From contig OZ176050.1 in NCBI GenBank assembly GCA_964247055.1, positions 11,842,001 to 11,906,000 on the forward strand: DNA of 64,000 nucleotides, read 5' to 3'. A program made the position numbers and the translations under genes. The number at the start of each line of letters is the position of its first letter. The first letter of the stretch is position 1. Below, piece after piece: positions 38,874 through 51,860 of the stretch. The stretch is from Paragordius varius (taxonomy: Eukaryota > Nematomorpha). The notes under the pieces were generated by a model that was given only the letters and a program-made list of their open reading frames with translations, was not told where the DNA came from and searched no databases.

Positions 38874-41273
38874 AATTAATGTACAAAGAGTGGTAGAAAC
38901 ATAATTAATACACCTAAAAATTATATAATATTAAATACAAAGCTAAAAAACCAAAAAAATTTTAGGGTATTCAAAATTAACCGTTTTAAGTATGGAAGCT
39001 TGTTTTTCTGCATTCAAGTGTCCATGGTTACCTAATGTATTGGCTTGTTGAATTAGTTCATGCATACATTTATCAATGTTAGGTGGTGAAATTTTACTTA
39101 TATCATTTCGATTATCATTGGAAATATAAGGTTTTACTAAGCTGGGAAAAGCTTTTCCTTGATTACTCCGTAATCTATGGATAAAAAATTTTTTAATAAA
39201 ATATATTACATTTATTTAAAAAAACTTTAAATTAATAAATAAAAAATAAAAAAGTAGATAATTCAAAATCTACATGAGTCAATAATAAAAAGTGTTTAGA
39301 GAACCAAAATGTATGTGAGTGTATTATGCAAAAAAATTGATTTAAATCAAAAAACACATGACAAATATAATAATTTTAAAATCTATGATTAATTATGCAA
39401 TTGGTTTTTGTAAATAATCTACAAGCCTTGATTGAGTTAAATCTGTTAAATTGGTAAAAGCATCATTTATAAATAAAAAAACAAACGAATATACAACATT
39501 TAAAATTCATTAATTGCAAATACGCACTCAAACCTTTCATCCTTATCGCCAGGCAAAGCAGGTAATTTAGTTTCAGTGAAATCTTTCTGTGGCCTTTTAA
39601 TCAAACTTTTGTTGATTGATTCAGCATTTAATTGACGATAATCTATATCCTCACCGATAGTTAAATCAGTAGGGGATGATATATCGTGAGAAGACATTCT
39701 ACGTAATACATATGAATAGATTTTAACAATTTTTTAAAAAAGTTTATTTAATTTTTAAGCTTTTATATGAATAAACGCAATTATAATTGATTATAATCTC
39801 TGGATTAATTTAGACAAGCATTTTTTGTTTTATATTAATCTAGCAACTTTTTTTTCCGTTTGGAATCTGTAACGGTTGTTAAATTTGAGCCTTCCTGGAA
39901 TGATTTTTGATCCCTGGTAGCATTAAGTCTGTTACGTTCATCTATAACATAAAAATAAATTAATATTTTTTTCAAATATTATAAAAGCTAAATATGAATA
40001 GTAATAAAGCATTCAGTTTTAATAAATAGATCACTGATTTTTAATGAAGATATGGATATAAATATTTATAAAAAGTTTGGCGTCCAATAATACATGGTCT
40101 ACTAAGTAATATTAAAGGTATATTGAGTAGATGATGTAGTCATATAAACGCGAGTTTTGTAAACAATAGTTGCTTTAAAATAAACATCAAAACATGTTGA
40201 AATATTTCGTTAATTTACAAAAAATGTTTATTTCCCGATTCACCAACATTGATTTAATGTTCCAAACTTAGCTTTAAATAAAAAATTTATTATGAATAAA
40301 GATTTACCAGTATCTGATAAACGTTTAAGCGTTGATCCGTTTTTATTATTCATCATCATTAAATTTTCATTGTTATGAATAATATTATCTTGAATTGAAT
40401 CCTTGGGCATTTCTTTACGGCGTAATAAACGAGGATCTTCGAGTTTTATCTGAAATATAAATATGCAAATATTGGTAATCCAAATGTTAAAAATATATAT
40501 TAAAAGTAAAAAAAATGTTATTAAGAAAGTTTAAAAATACAGTTAAACATCATCCTTTTTGGTATTATTATTCAAAAAATTTCTTATTAATGAATACTAT
40601 TTCAACCATGTATATGACAAATTGATTTGATACTATTTACCGCACAACAAATCGAATTATTTTAACAACGCTTGAAATATAGCCATTAGTTATTTCGGTT
40701 TTTCCCGCTTTTATACCGACCGATTATAATCAAAAATCTATATTTTGTGAAATATTTGTACTAATCTTTTTTACAAAAAGGGGTTAAACTGTGATGATAT
40801 TTTTTAAATGGTGTGAGACAAATAAAAAGAAAATATATATACGGCGTTAGAGCTGGATCCTTCTGTCTTTTGATTATTTTGCTGTAAATGTAATTTCATA
40901 CGAGTTTGAGCAATTTCAGCTTCTAGCTTTTGTTGTTGAAGTTGCAAGAGTTGTTTTTGCTTAGCCATCAAAATTTGCCTAAAAAATATTAGATAAAATT
41001 AACTTAATTGATAGTAATAAAAATATTTTATTAACATTTTATACCACTTTAGAATATATTATCCATGCATATATGTCAAAAAAACAACATTTTACGCTTA
41101 GAAACTTGATTAACTATAAATCCGTATGATTTACGAATTATATACGTGATAAATTCCATTTTTAAAATATTCATTTACATGCTGATTAATTCGTCTTAAA
41201 ATTATTTAAATTATTTATTGATTGCTCGTTAGCGATAAACTTTATATTTTTATAATAATAGTATTAATTAAAT

Positions 41274-41314
<41 letters not shown>

Positions 41315-44300
41315 ATTTTTTATTATTTACTTATATAACTGTTCTTCTTTTTGTGTTAAATCTTTTGTCTCATCAGACGACGTTTTCGCTAAGGCGTCGG
41401 TCGAATTTGTCACAGTTTCAGGAGTTTTCTACATTAGAAAAATTATATATAATCCTTGCTATAAATCATACTTGAAACACATAAAATAAAAATCATTTAA
41501 GGGTTTGAAGGTATATTTGTTTAAGGAAATCTGATCTGAAACTGAATAGTGAAACAATGTATATTTCGTATATTATCAATTTCTTTGGATATATAAATTT
41601 TGAATAACGTAAAACCTGGCAATTTAATTCACATATCTTATGAGGTAAAATTCAATTGTTGACAATTGAAAAAAACATTATAAACATTATTCGCGTGTGA
41701 GGATTCGATAAAAACTTTTCCGTCATATATAATCAATATTTCATAATTATCCATTGACATTCTTATTTTTATAATCTGCCAATTCATTTATATGAACGCT
41801 CATCGATAAACATTAAAAAATTGTACGATACATTTTAATTCCCACAACAATATATGGTCTAAAAATCCTTGGAAAAATTCTTTGTAAAATATACGATACA
41901 ACAAATGGGATTTTATTAAATATACTGTTAAAATTTGCAAATACGAGTAATTTATGGCATATTATGCAAACTTAATACAAAAAAAATTGTCAATAAATTT
42001 TTAATAAAAATACAGGATTATAAAATAAATAAACCATTTATAGATGATATGATTCAAAAATTTATTAAAAGTTTTCTCAATGCCATTGTCACAAATCACT
42101 GGAGAATAGATTCACAGCTTTAAATGAGTACACTAGATAATAAAATTTTACTTTTCTAAATGCCATATTTATTAATTTAATTTTTATTTCATTTGAGTAG
42201 ATAAAATGTATATCTGAGAAAATTAATCTAACACAGAATTTTTTCATTAGAGTTTAATCGATAATTTTTGGCCCCAATTTAATATTAACCGGGAAATTTT
42301 CAAAATTAAAAATTTTAGATATATAACCCAGTATTTTATATCATCATAGAGTAGACTCAATCTTTCGAATGGTAATAAGTCATTTAAGTTAATCTGATGT
42401 AAAAGTTATTTGGCGTTATATGGTCAAAATTTTTAACCCATAAATATGTCAAAACTTTTTACGGACGAACTAATTTAAAATCATATGAATTATTTTAGTG
42501 TAATTAGGGTTACATTATTATCAGTTTCAAAAAAATCTTAAAGGTTTTAATTTTCAAAAAAATCATTATCAAAATTATTTTACCTAGAAACACTAAAATG
42601 CATAATTATAGCTGTAAATTTATTACATAATGGTTAGAAAAGATCAAAAATATCTCAAACTTTATTTCTAGTGTTTAATATTATAAAATCATAAGCCAAA
42701 AAAATTATAATAATGATGAAATGGTAATTTTTTAAAATAAAAAAAATTTATATTCGCTGTTTTAAAAAGACATAAAAGCAATTAAATAAATGCTTTCATC
42801 ATATATAATTTTTGTGTTATCTTTTGACATTTATTGTCACTCTAAAAGTATAAGCTATTTACATCCATTCCATTATTTAAAAATATATTTATTGACAAAA
42901 ACGCATTCGCGGATTTGTGGTTTGTATGTCCAATAATAACAATCAATGTAAAACATATTAGTAGTTATAGTTTTCATCAAATGAGCATTTTCCAAAAAAA
43001 AATTTTTAAATAATCATAAAAAATTAAATTACAAAAAAATACTCAGGTAGAATTATGAATTTTCATCAGATTTACTGGTATAATAATAGTAAAATGCGAA
43101 AAACTCGAGTGGCAGAAAAATTCGTTGTCTAGTGTTTTATTCAATAAGGGCTTAATTAAAAATCGGAAATGTCATGTATACCTCTGTTCATTTACATGAA
43201 TATGAGGGGAATTGATTAAAATAAAGGACTCATTAAAAATTTGTAAAATAAGAATTAAGTCAATTTTATAAATAATGGGTATAAATTAATCAAAACACCA
43301 TTATAAATATTTAAATAAATTTTATAGAGTTAAAAATTTGAATATTGCAAATACATGGGTGAGTAATTAGTACGACTATATAGATATATTACCATTGTTT
43401 TTATTTAAATTACAGTCATGTAGACTTTATATTGTTAAAGATTTACTTTTTTCGTTAATTGGGTATTAAAATTTGGTAAAGAATATAAAAACAAGAGGAA
43501 TACACATCATATTCTTTAAAAAAGTAAAAAATGAAGGGGAAGGGAGTCGGAAATCTTTGGTAAAAAAATGAAAATACACTAACTACTAACCCTTCACTTA
43601 AATTTGATGGATATTTTGTAATGTCAAATTTGAGAATATTATAGCAATTTATATTAACATTTGAAATATTGTTGTTACGTATTTTGATGCGGAATTTTGT
43701 GGGTTTTTATCTTAAATAATTTAATAAATAGTAAAACGGGTATTTTATTATTTATGATTCATAATTAAATTCAATAATTACTATTTTTGAACATGATAAA
43801 TACCTGTATTAATCGATATTGGTATTATTTTATATAGTTGTTATTAGTAATTAAAATACAGGCTATATATTTGTTAAAATTTAAGTAGAATTTGGATTGT
43901 TTTTGTTTTTATGTTATTCAATGTCAATTTTTATGTATTGACATTTTAATCAGGTAAAAATTGCGGTTTTACTCAAATTTAATTTTTTTTGTTTTTTATT
44001 TAACATTGTTAATTGTAATTAATTAGATATTGTGGACATTTTAATAATTACAGGTGAAAATGGCAGTTTTTCAAATTTAACATTTTTTGTATCATTGTTA
44101 TTTGTTATTAATTAATAAATATTTTGATTTAAAAAACAGGTGAAAATTGCGGTTTTTAATAAATTAGTAAAATTTTTAATGTTTTGTTCAACCTCGGTAA
44201 TTTATTATGTAGTATATATTTATGATACATTGATATATACAGGTAAAAATTACTATCATTTGAATAAATTAGCAATGAACCAAACATTAAAAATTTATTA

Positions 44301-46052
44301 ATTTCATTAAAAACCGCAATTTTTACCTGATTAAAATGTTAATACATAAAAATTGACAATGAATAACATAAAAACAAAAACGATCCAAAATCTACGTAAA
44401 TTTTAACAAATATATAACATGTATTTTAATTACTAATAACAACTATATAAAATAATACCAATATCGATTAATACAGGTATTTATCATGTTCAAAAATAGT
44501 AATTATTGAATTTAATTATGAATCATAAATAATAAAATACCCATTTTACTATTTATTAAATTATTAAAGATAAAAACCCACAAAATTCCGCATCTTCAAA
44601 TGTTAACATAAATTGCTATAATATTCTCAAATTTAACATTACTAAATATCCATCAAATTTAAGTGAAGGGTTAGTAGTTAGTGTATTTTCATTTTTTTAC
44701 CAAAGATTTCCGACGTCCTTCCCCTTCATTTTTTACTTTTTTAAAAAATATGATGTGTATTGCTCTTGTTTTTATATTCTTTACCAAATATTAATACCCA
44801 ATTAACGAAAAAAAGTAAATCTTTAACAGTATAAAGTCTACATGACTGTAATCGATTAAATCGGATCTAAAGTTAATTATTATTTAAAAAAACGGTTGGT
44901 ATAAAGAAGTTGGTATTGAATCATATCAAAAACTAATTTTAAGCTATTATAATTTATGCAAATGCATATCTGGGACAGATTTGCGCAAATTTAAGAGGGC
45001 TAGTCATCTAACGCTATTTATATTTATAGGTTTTATATGGGTCGCAACTCAAACATTTTAGTTTACATTCTACTTCTAAAAATTATTTGTTGATATAAAA
45101 TTTTTTAAAATAAAGCACTAAAATTTTTTTATAAAATCAAAAACAAAGATAAAATACAACAACCTTGTTTATTTATATTTTATATCTATCTTTCGTGTGC
45201 CAATAGAGGTATATTTATTTACGTAATTTGAATGATATATCAACATTTTTTTTAGTTTATAATAAACGAATCCATAAGTTAGAAAGAATATAAAATTTGC
45301 ATTAGGGTTCAAAAATTGGGCACTCGTTTTCTTAATAAAATTATATGTAGTTAATACTTTAGCAAAAAATTTTGGATTAACGTGAATAGTATTAGTAGGG
45401 GAGGTGACAGAAATTGGGACTACAGCGTCAGACGATTCAGGCACAACATATGACTGAGCTGGAGCTTTAGCGGTAATGGGCCAAGCTGGGTCCAACTTTT
45501 TAATATGGATATCTAAATCATATAGAAGGGAATTTGGCAATACATTTGGCCAGGTTTGACGAAGTTTATAAAGTGCCAAGCGTACTTTCTCATCCACCTG
45601 TAAAAATTTATAAATATTAGCAAAAAAATTTTACCTGTTCAAAGATATGACAAAATAAAGGCACAATTATGGCGCTAAATCGGGCTAAATATGGCTCATT
45701 AACATTTTTTATTATCGAATCAATGAGATATAAATGGGGTAATTTCAGTTTTGGATTTGCCTAAAGTAATTAAACATGAAACATGAACAAATAACACAAA
45801 AATATAAAAATCATTTATTATAATTTCATTTTCACATAATAATGTATAAGATACATAATGTGGTTGCAAAACCTTATAAAATTGATCTTTAATAACATTA
45901 ACAATATATTCTGAATATTGAGCATTTTCTTCAGCCAGCATAGTTAACATATTTATCAAAGGTTTGGAGTTAAATGTTAAATCTGATAACGCAATTTTGT
46001 ATTCTTCACAAACAAGATTGGCTTGGTCTGGGACGGACATATTGGTTGACAT
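31257..46052 (-). CDS. PCF11: PCF11, cleavage/termination factor, 23 exons
   Basis: Subunit of cleavage factor II: binds the RNA polymerase II C-terminal domain through its CID and acts with Clp1 in 3' end cleavage and termination, in the nucleus. Exons, 5' to 3': 46052-45873, 45760-45635, 45597-45358, 41428-41331, 40978-40843, 40449-40308, 39941-39848, 39698-39534, 39174-38982, 38438-38181, 37853-37748, 37166-36904, 36258-36027, 35735-35353, 34406-34354, 34102-34050, 33806-33663, 33534-33285, 33030-32813, 32364-32173, 32093-32024, 31954-31846, 31610-31257. They sum to 4059 nt: 1352 residues plus stop (human about 1555). CID, residues 1 to about 143: DLTFNSKPLINMLTMLAEEN, YLIDSIIKNV, YKLRQTWPN, LDPAWPI. 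Gln-rich helix KQKQLLQLQQQKLE at about 220, then LEDPRLLRR. Four DGQ/DGK strand motifs in exons 12-13. DVNQILANLVQSGVLASLG in exon 18. First zinc finger CSSCGLRF...HLDWHFRQNR in exon 19, WYYTVEEW in exon 20, second CTVCGEKF...FHPSCW in exon 23. The chosen ATG gives an N-terminus matching animal PCF11; a TTG-started extension is open upstream. Confidence 0.93.
34660..35005 (+). repeat. Interspersed repeat R3, truncated copy in PCF11 intron 14
   Basis: Begins AAAATGGAAAATGCTGGCTT and runs through AGTTCGGGCCCACCCCGTAT, GAGACAATTTTCCGGAGAAC and ATTTAGTCCCACTTTTTACC. It closely matches 53356-53845 and 61660-62128 but lacks their last 130 bases. Frames inside it are by-products of its GC-rich blocks. 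Confidence 0.8.
38840..38871. repeat. (TA)n array in PCF11 intron 9
   Basis: Alternating A/T, about 110 bases downstream of exon 9 in gene direction. Confidence 0.9.
41274..41311. repeat. (TA)n array after PCF11 exon 4
   Basis: Alternating A/T starting about 20 bases after the exon 4 donor in gene direction. Confidence 0.9.
43409..44852. mobile_element. Fold-back element with arms of about 550 bp in PCF11 intron 3
   Basis: The left arm (43409 to about 43972) begins ATTACAGTCATGTAGACTTT. The right arm (about 44308-44852) ends with the exact complement, AAAGTCTACATGACTGTAAT. The arms agree almost base for base over their length, including the block AATGAAGGGGAAGG and the block ACTAACTACTAACCCTTCAC. 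Differences are scattered single bases and one block of about 27 bases (near 43671) present only in the left arm. No frame of useful length lies inside, so it is non-autonomous. The high arm identity means it is recent or kept similar by conversion. No clear target duplication was found. Confidence 0.85.
43951..44330 (+). repeat. Tandem units inside the fold-back element
   Basis: Four units begin at 43951, 44051, 44137 and 44240 with CAGGTAAAAA or CAGGTGAAAA, mostly followed by TTGCGGTTTT and an AT-rich filler, at spacings of 100, 86 and 103 bases. A fifth, inverted unit (AAAAACCGCAATTTTTACCTG) opens the right arm. Confidence 0.8.
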
Positions 46053-49000
46053 ATGATCGTTACCGTACAACAAAGGGTAAGCAAATAATACAAAATAAAT
46101 TAATGGTTTTTTATTTTGTCGGTATTAGATGCAGCTTATGTCTGAAAACGATTTTTCAATTCATGTTTCCTAAATAATAATTTAATATAAGTTGATACAT
46201 GTGAATTAATAAATATGAACAAAAATTATTCATATCGGTTTGGTAATCAATATAATTCGCGGTTTTAATCTTATATTATATAAAAATATTTAATGCATTC
46301 TAGAGTCTTACTTGCATTATTTGATAAAATTAAATTGACAATATGGATTAGCAAATTTATTGATGACAATATATTTCTCTTATTAATTCTATTATTCTCA
46401 AAAATCAGTGGAATAAAGAATTTAAAAATCGCTTTAAACATTCAGATTTTCACAAAAGCTTAAAAAATATTATTTTGTTAATATATGCCTTTTTCAAAAT
46501 GATTATTATGTCAAATTTTTTAACATATTATCGCGCGATAACAATGTTTTTTTTTCGTTTAAATTTAAAATCGCGGAATTAAAGACTTTTGAGCTTAAAA
46601 ATAAAAAAATATTAATTATACTAGTACAGCATCTACCTTTGACCAAAAAATATTAGCATAAGCATATTTTTATATCAGAACTACAAAACCGGACAATACT
46701 TTCTTTATTCACTCGTAAGCTGTAGAATCAAAAGCACTTAGAAATCTTAATACATTTTCCATATACATATTGATATATTTTTATGAAACCGATATACCTT
46801 GTGTATTAGACACTGTCCGAAATATTATGATCAATGTATATACTACTTGAAAAATGTATCAGAATTAGCATTGTGCTTTTGGTTTGGCCTCTACGAGAGA
46901 GAAATTTATTTACACTTTTTTTGTATGTTACTTGTCATAAAATGGCAAAATTTGCGATTTTCTTAAATTTTGTGAATGCTAAATGTGTCATTCCAAAAAA
47001 CATAGCCAAAATGTATCATATACTACATATAAAAAGCAAAACAATATTTAAAATTTGGTTAGTAAAGTCCAAATTTTGTTCTCTCTCTTCTAAAATAGTT
47101 TTCTTACAACGAAGCGCAAAAATGCCGAGATTACGCAATAAAGTTAAATTTTAATATCAACCAAAATTGTTTTAAAAATACACACTTTTTATTGAAAATA
47201 TAAATTTTAGTTAAATTTTGATGACGCGCATTTCATACTATTTTGAGGCTGATGGAAACGGTATAAAACCGCTTTAATATTATAAGAAAAAAATCGATGA
47301 TGCAATTTTCTATTCCCAGAAAATTAAAATAAAATATTCGTTCGTTTTATTTTAAATATAAGTAGTGTTTTTGCAAAAAAATTTCAAGATTGGAAGCAAA
47401 CGAAACTTTGGGTGGGGTGATAAAAAAGTCGCACTTGACTTGTAAGCCAAGCGTGCAAGTTGAGCAAGTTTACTTAAGCCGGTAAGTGTACACTTGAAGA
47501 TCGGTGATAAAAAAAACACTTAAGTCAAGTCTTTTGCTTATGAATGTAACATTTTTTTGCCACCCAATTCGGATTTGATAGAATTTTTTTTGATCCTTTT
47601 CAGCCAAAATTTATGAAATAAGGCACAAAAAGATAAACAATTAATACAATATGCATATATTGAAGTTTTTTAAACTCACTGGCACGTATCTTATTTAATA
47701 TTATAGAGTTTTCTAAATAAGCCTGGTAATAATTTTTAGATTGATGAAACCATCTGCCCTTAAAACACTTTTCATTATTTTACCACACTACTTATTTTGT
47801 TTGGAGTCCAGTTGCAAATATGGAAAGATGTTTATACATTATTAAATATTATTATTTTTCATTGATCATTAACAATACATTCGAAAAATATTTATGATGA
47901 AATAAATTCTTTACATTAGTTAATAGTGAAGTAACCTTTAGCGTTTACTAAACGAAGATTTTTCACAAGATTAATATTTAATTATTAAGTATAAGAAATT
48001 TTCGAGAATCAAATTTTGCGTTCACGAAATTGGTATCTTTATATTTTTATATGCCATGCTTTTAATATTAGCAGAGCTTTTCTATAAATTTATCCTCTTT
48101 TGTATCCACCCAATGAATAGATTAATTAGCCAAAATTTATCAAATTAACATTTTATAGCATTAACAAAGGTTTGAATTACTTATAAAACCTAGATTTTAT
48201 ACATAAATAGTTCCAAAATAATTTTATCCATATTTTTAAATGTGTCAAGTGTGCCCTACACCACACTTGCAAAATCTTTATTAACTTGATCATCTGATTT
48301 TTTATCACCTTCTTATCAAGTTTTCTTGCTTGACTTAAGTGGTATAATGTTAAATTTTTTTTATCACATGAAAGCCCATGACTTGAAAAACTTGTAAGTC
48401 AAGTCAAAAATTTTTTTTATCACCTCACCTTTTAAATAAAAATAATAAAGCGACAAAATGTTCAGCATCCAATACCGTTTAACACTTGGATGCAACACAT
48501 TCATTTTAGTCCTTCTGTTTATACTTAAATTCTTTAAAAAATATGGAATGAATCGAAACCATGGCAAAATCTTGCACTTATATAACTGTAATAAAACCAA
48601 ATATATAAAAAATTTTATTCAAAAATACTTGATATTACTTATTTTAAGCTAAATCCGAAAGGTAAAAATTTAGTCAATGTGACATGCGTGCAATGGTAAA
48701 ATTAAAAAACAATACGAAATAAACAGCTTTTTCTATTTCTATCAATGTTAGATGTAATTTAAATTAAAAATTAGCTTTGAATATGGAGCACTTACTACAA
48801 AAGTGTAAATGACTTTCCTAAATCACTTTGTAAAAAAGTATCGTGATACTCCTAATAGATTTTCCATTTAGAATATAATTTCATCAGCAATTTTTATACG
48901 CCCGATTTCGGACGCAGTGTTATATTTTATCTAAATTGTGCCCACTGTTTTATAGGTTTAGAAATATTTATAGGCTAAATTATGAATGTTACGGGTAAAA

Positions 49001-49096
49001 TCAAATTGTACATAGGCTATTTTTTAAAAGCAAAATGTTAAATTTTTTTATATATATATATATGAAAAATATAAATATAAAACCAACTCGTAATCC

Positions 49097-49127
<31 letters not shown>

Positions 49128-50099
49128 CATAAAGTACCATATCTATATAATATAAAGACATTTATTATATCAATTTTGTGCACTGTGTAATTAAAAAAAA
49201 ACACAATACCTTTTAAAATTTAAAAATAAAACTAGTGATACTCTCTATAATTTATGAGAGCCGCAAAAATAAACTTGTCTCAAGATCTATGCAATAATAC
49301 CAATAAAAATTTCAGGCTGTTTATAAATTTTACAGATATTTTCAAAATAAATACATTAAAGAATTTAAAGTCTCATGAGGCCTGTTTGAGACCCTTGCAT
49401 TTAATATTACGTTCTATATTTTTACAATTACATTTGAAAAAGTGTGACCAGAATCCAAATTTAATTGTAATACAACATTATATATATTCAACACTTTGTT
49501 TTAATTCGGGATATATATATCATAGACTATATTTAAGTTTATTTTTATATAAAATACTGAAAGAAACAGTTCCAATTTAAATTTATGCCCCTATTTCAAT
49601 AAAAAATATATAAATAAGCCGAGAAAATTTAAATAAAATTTAATTTTGAAAAAAGAGTTTCATATCAAACTCTATCGACGCCATTTACATTTTTGCAAAA
49701 TATCATATTCTTTTAAATTTAAGCTAATTTTTGATCTAAATCACATCAAACTATAATATATACAGAAAAAAAGGTTTATTTTGTATTATTTTTTAATTTA
49801 GCTAAGGCACACATGTCATGTTGACCAAATTTCCTTGAGGTTTTACCAAATAAGTAATATCAAGTTTTTTTGAATAAACTTTTTTATATAATTTGCTTTA
49901 TTAATGATTTATGAGTGGAAATTTTGGCCATTCGGTATTTTTTTAAAATATATAATTCAAAACAGGCCTCCAACTACCCCAATTTAAATCGAAGAACTAA
50001 AATATTGTTGTTTCCAAGTGTTAAATAGGTATCAATGAATATTTTAGTATGCCTAATGTGAATGACAAAAAAAATTTACCTTTTTTAATGATAAAGTGA
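46053..50099. other. Intergenic DNA between PCF11 and the Ly6 gene
   Basis: Shared upstream region of two divergent genes. Contains the inverted-repeat element at 47411-48429 and (TA)n arrays near 49049-49064 and 49101-49127. Frames at 46834-47154 and 49254-49580 are AT-rich and lack motifs; I do not call them genes. Confidence 0.45.
47411..48429. mobile_element. Non-autonomous DNA transposon with ACTTGACTT-rich ends
   Basis: The left end reads GGTGGGGTGATAAAAAA and the right end is its near complement TTTTTTATCACCTCACC. Over about 130 bases each side carries repeated ACTTGACTT/AAGTCAAG motifs and second GTGATAAAAAA blocks. Internal copies of the same motif lie near 48245-48350. No transposase frame is inside. 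The subterminal repeats resemble transposase-binding arrays, but the superfamily is not clear. Confidence 0.65.
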
Positions 50100-51064
50100 A
50101 TGAACGCGATACTTTATATTTTTTACCTGGTATTTTTGGTTGCAAAATTGAATGGACAAATAAATTTGCCAGCGAAACCGGTTAAATGCTATGTTTGTCA
50201 ATCAAGTGATTTGAGTAGCTCTATCACTGATCCTGGTTGTCAAAACAATGAACCTTGCTGCAAAGATACATTTAACAAAACTAATAGTAACAATTTGGTC
50301 AAAGACTGTTTTTATGGATGTTTAAAAATTCACCAGAGATGGCAGGGTAATTATTATATTTTATTATTATGTCATATTAACATTTACATATTGATTATTA
50401 TCATAGCAAAATATAAATATGATGTATATCATACACGAAAATGTTACGATTACGCCTACATAAACCATATCCTCCCACCAGAACTTGCTGGCAAAAAGAC
50501 TATGAGTCTTTACCATGAATCTAAAAATGAAGAAACCAAGTTGGAGGTAGATTTAATACATTTAAGCATCAACTTTAAAATATGATTGTGAAATTAATTT
50601 AATTTCGAATATCAATCTACTATAACTTTTTTAATAATATATTAGGCATTATCATAAAATTATACATAAACTGTTTTCATAAATTTTGGGTGATATTATA
50701 ACCTATTTATTTAACCGTTCTTTCCTATTAAAGGTTATTTAATTTAAATATGGGCTATGGTGCATACAATTATTATGTTTTTTGGTTTACTGATACATTA
50801 TACGATTATTATCGAATATAATTTCAGATAACTATTTCGCGATTACCATATATCGAATTTATTACTTTTGCATTTATAAAATTTTAGCTTTTATCCAAAA
50901 AATGTGTGACGATTTGGCAACCATCTCCTGGCGGTTTTTATGAGACTCGAATCTGTCTTTGTGATACCGATTATTGTAATTCCGCTCTGCCAAACTTTCC
51001 AAAGCTTCCTTCTGTGATAATTTTATTTGCCATTTTTTGGCTCACTACCCATGCATTTTTTTAA
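50100..51064 (+). CDS. Ly6/uPAR-domain GPI-anchored protein
   Basis: Three exons, 50100-50346, 50407-50546 and 50888-51064, join in frame to 187 residues. Residues 1-20 look like a signal peptide (ILYIFYLVFLVAKLNGQ). Cysteines at 30, 33, 47, 53, 54, 70, 74, 95, 135, 152, 154 and 159 follow the Ly6 plan: KCYVC opening, a CC pair and the closing CLCDTDYCN. The hydrophobic end (VIILFAIFWLTTHAFF) fits a GPI-attachment signal. The protein would sit on the outer cell surface. Invertebrate relatives include the sleepless/quiver and boudin-type proteins, which regulate channels or junctions, but the partner cannot be told here. Intron 1 (60 nt) happens to be open in frame, so an unspliced reading exists, but it would insert a hydrophobic stretch and then stop before the last cysteines. 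AATAAA lies at 51261. Confidence 0.88.
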
Positions 51065-51260
51065 ATTATATTTACATTTTTTATTAGTAGGAAAAAAACT
51101 AAAATAATTTTTCTCATTTGAATACTCAAATTATTATGTTTTGAGCGTATAATGATGAGGCGCATTTATATTGGTTAAAAATCTATGCATTTGACAAGGT
51201 ATCTCACAGCACCATATTTTTAAACAATCATTTTTTTAATTTTTTATGATGTGAATCGAT

Positions 51261-51266
51261 AATAAA
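51261..51266 (+). promoter_or_regulatory. Candidate polyadenylation signal of the Ly6 gene
   Basis: AATAAA 197 bases after the stop codon, the first good hexamer downstream of it. Confidence 0.35.
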
Positions 51267-51530
51267 TTATAATTATAATTTAGAGTTTTAGTTGGAAGAA
51301 TATTTTATTTGCTTGATAACAATCCTATATATAAAAACATAGTTCAATGGGCACAAGATGTTTTTTAAATGATGGTCAATAATTGGATTAAATTAATAGT
51401 TATAAAGAGTGTCTTGCCTTGATTTGAAATCTATTTGAGTTATTTTGTTTAAATCCATAGGGTTGTATTTGAATAGGTTTGAATAAATTCATAACTGTTG
51501 TCGCTTTTTACTTTACATAAATATGCTTAT

Positions 51531-51860
51531 TTATGTGTATCGTTTCTGTGTAATTTCTCTATAGAAGCTGTCTGTAATATTTGCGATTTGCCAGGCGTTA
51601 TCATCAATGTTGGCAACATTTAAATCATTATTGTTTTTCCCAGTTAAAAGTTGGTCTACTCCTGCGATTGTTACCTTCGGGATGTAGGGATAAAATTTTA
51701 TTTCTCCATTGTTCTGGAGCATGTTTGATGAGTATGAAATATCTAAGCCTATTTTTTCTGATCATAATAAAGGTTCGATTTGGTACAGTTGATGCAAATT
51801 TGAATTCGACTTATTGGGGTTTGAATAAATTTAGCATCCGCTTTTCTATGTTCATTAGTT
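51531..51860 (-). mobile_element. Possible decayed LINE C-terminal fragment
   Basis: Minus-strand frames give IRKNRLRYFILIKHAPEQW, then RRSRPTFNW, then (shifted) DNAWQIANITDSFYREITQ. The spacing recalls the R-RP-xxW and final W-x-x-A part of non-LTR retrotransposon proteins. No reverse-transcriptase core is nearby and the frame is broken, so this is tentative. Confidence 0.22.

Noticed and set aside
46834-47154. Plus-strand 106-codon frame between PCF11 and the Ly6 gene
   Set aside because: Ile/Phe/Lys-rich as expected from AT-rich DNA, no recognised motif and no splice partners.
49254-49580. Plus-strand 108-codon frame upstream of the Ly6 gene
   Set aside because: No domain, no coding bias over the flanks, overlaps AT-rich simple sequence.
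50347-50406. Unspliced reading of Ly6 intron 1
   Set aside because: The 60-nt segment is open in frame but has GT-AG borders, and inserting it would disrupt a compact cysteine domain.
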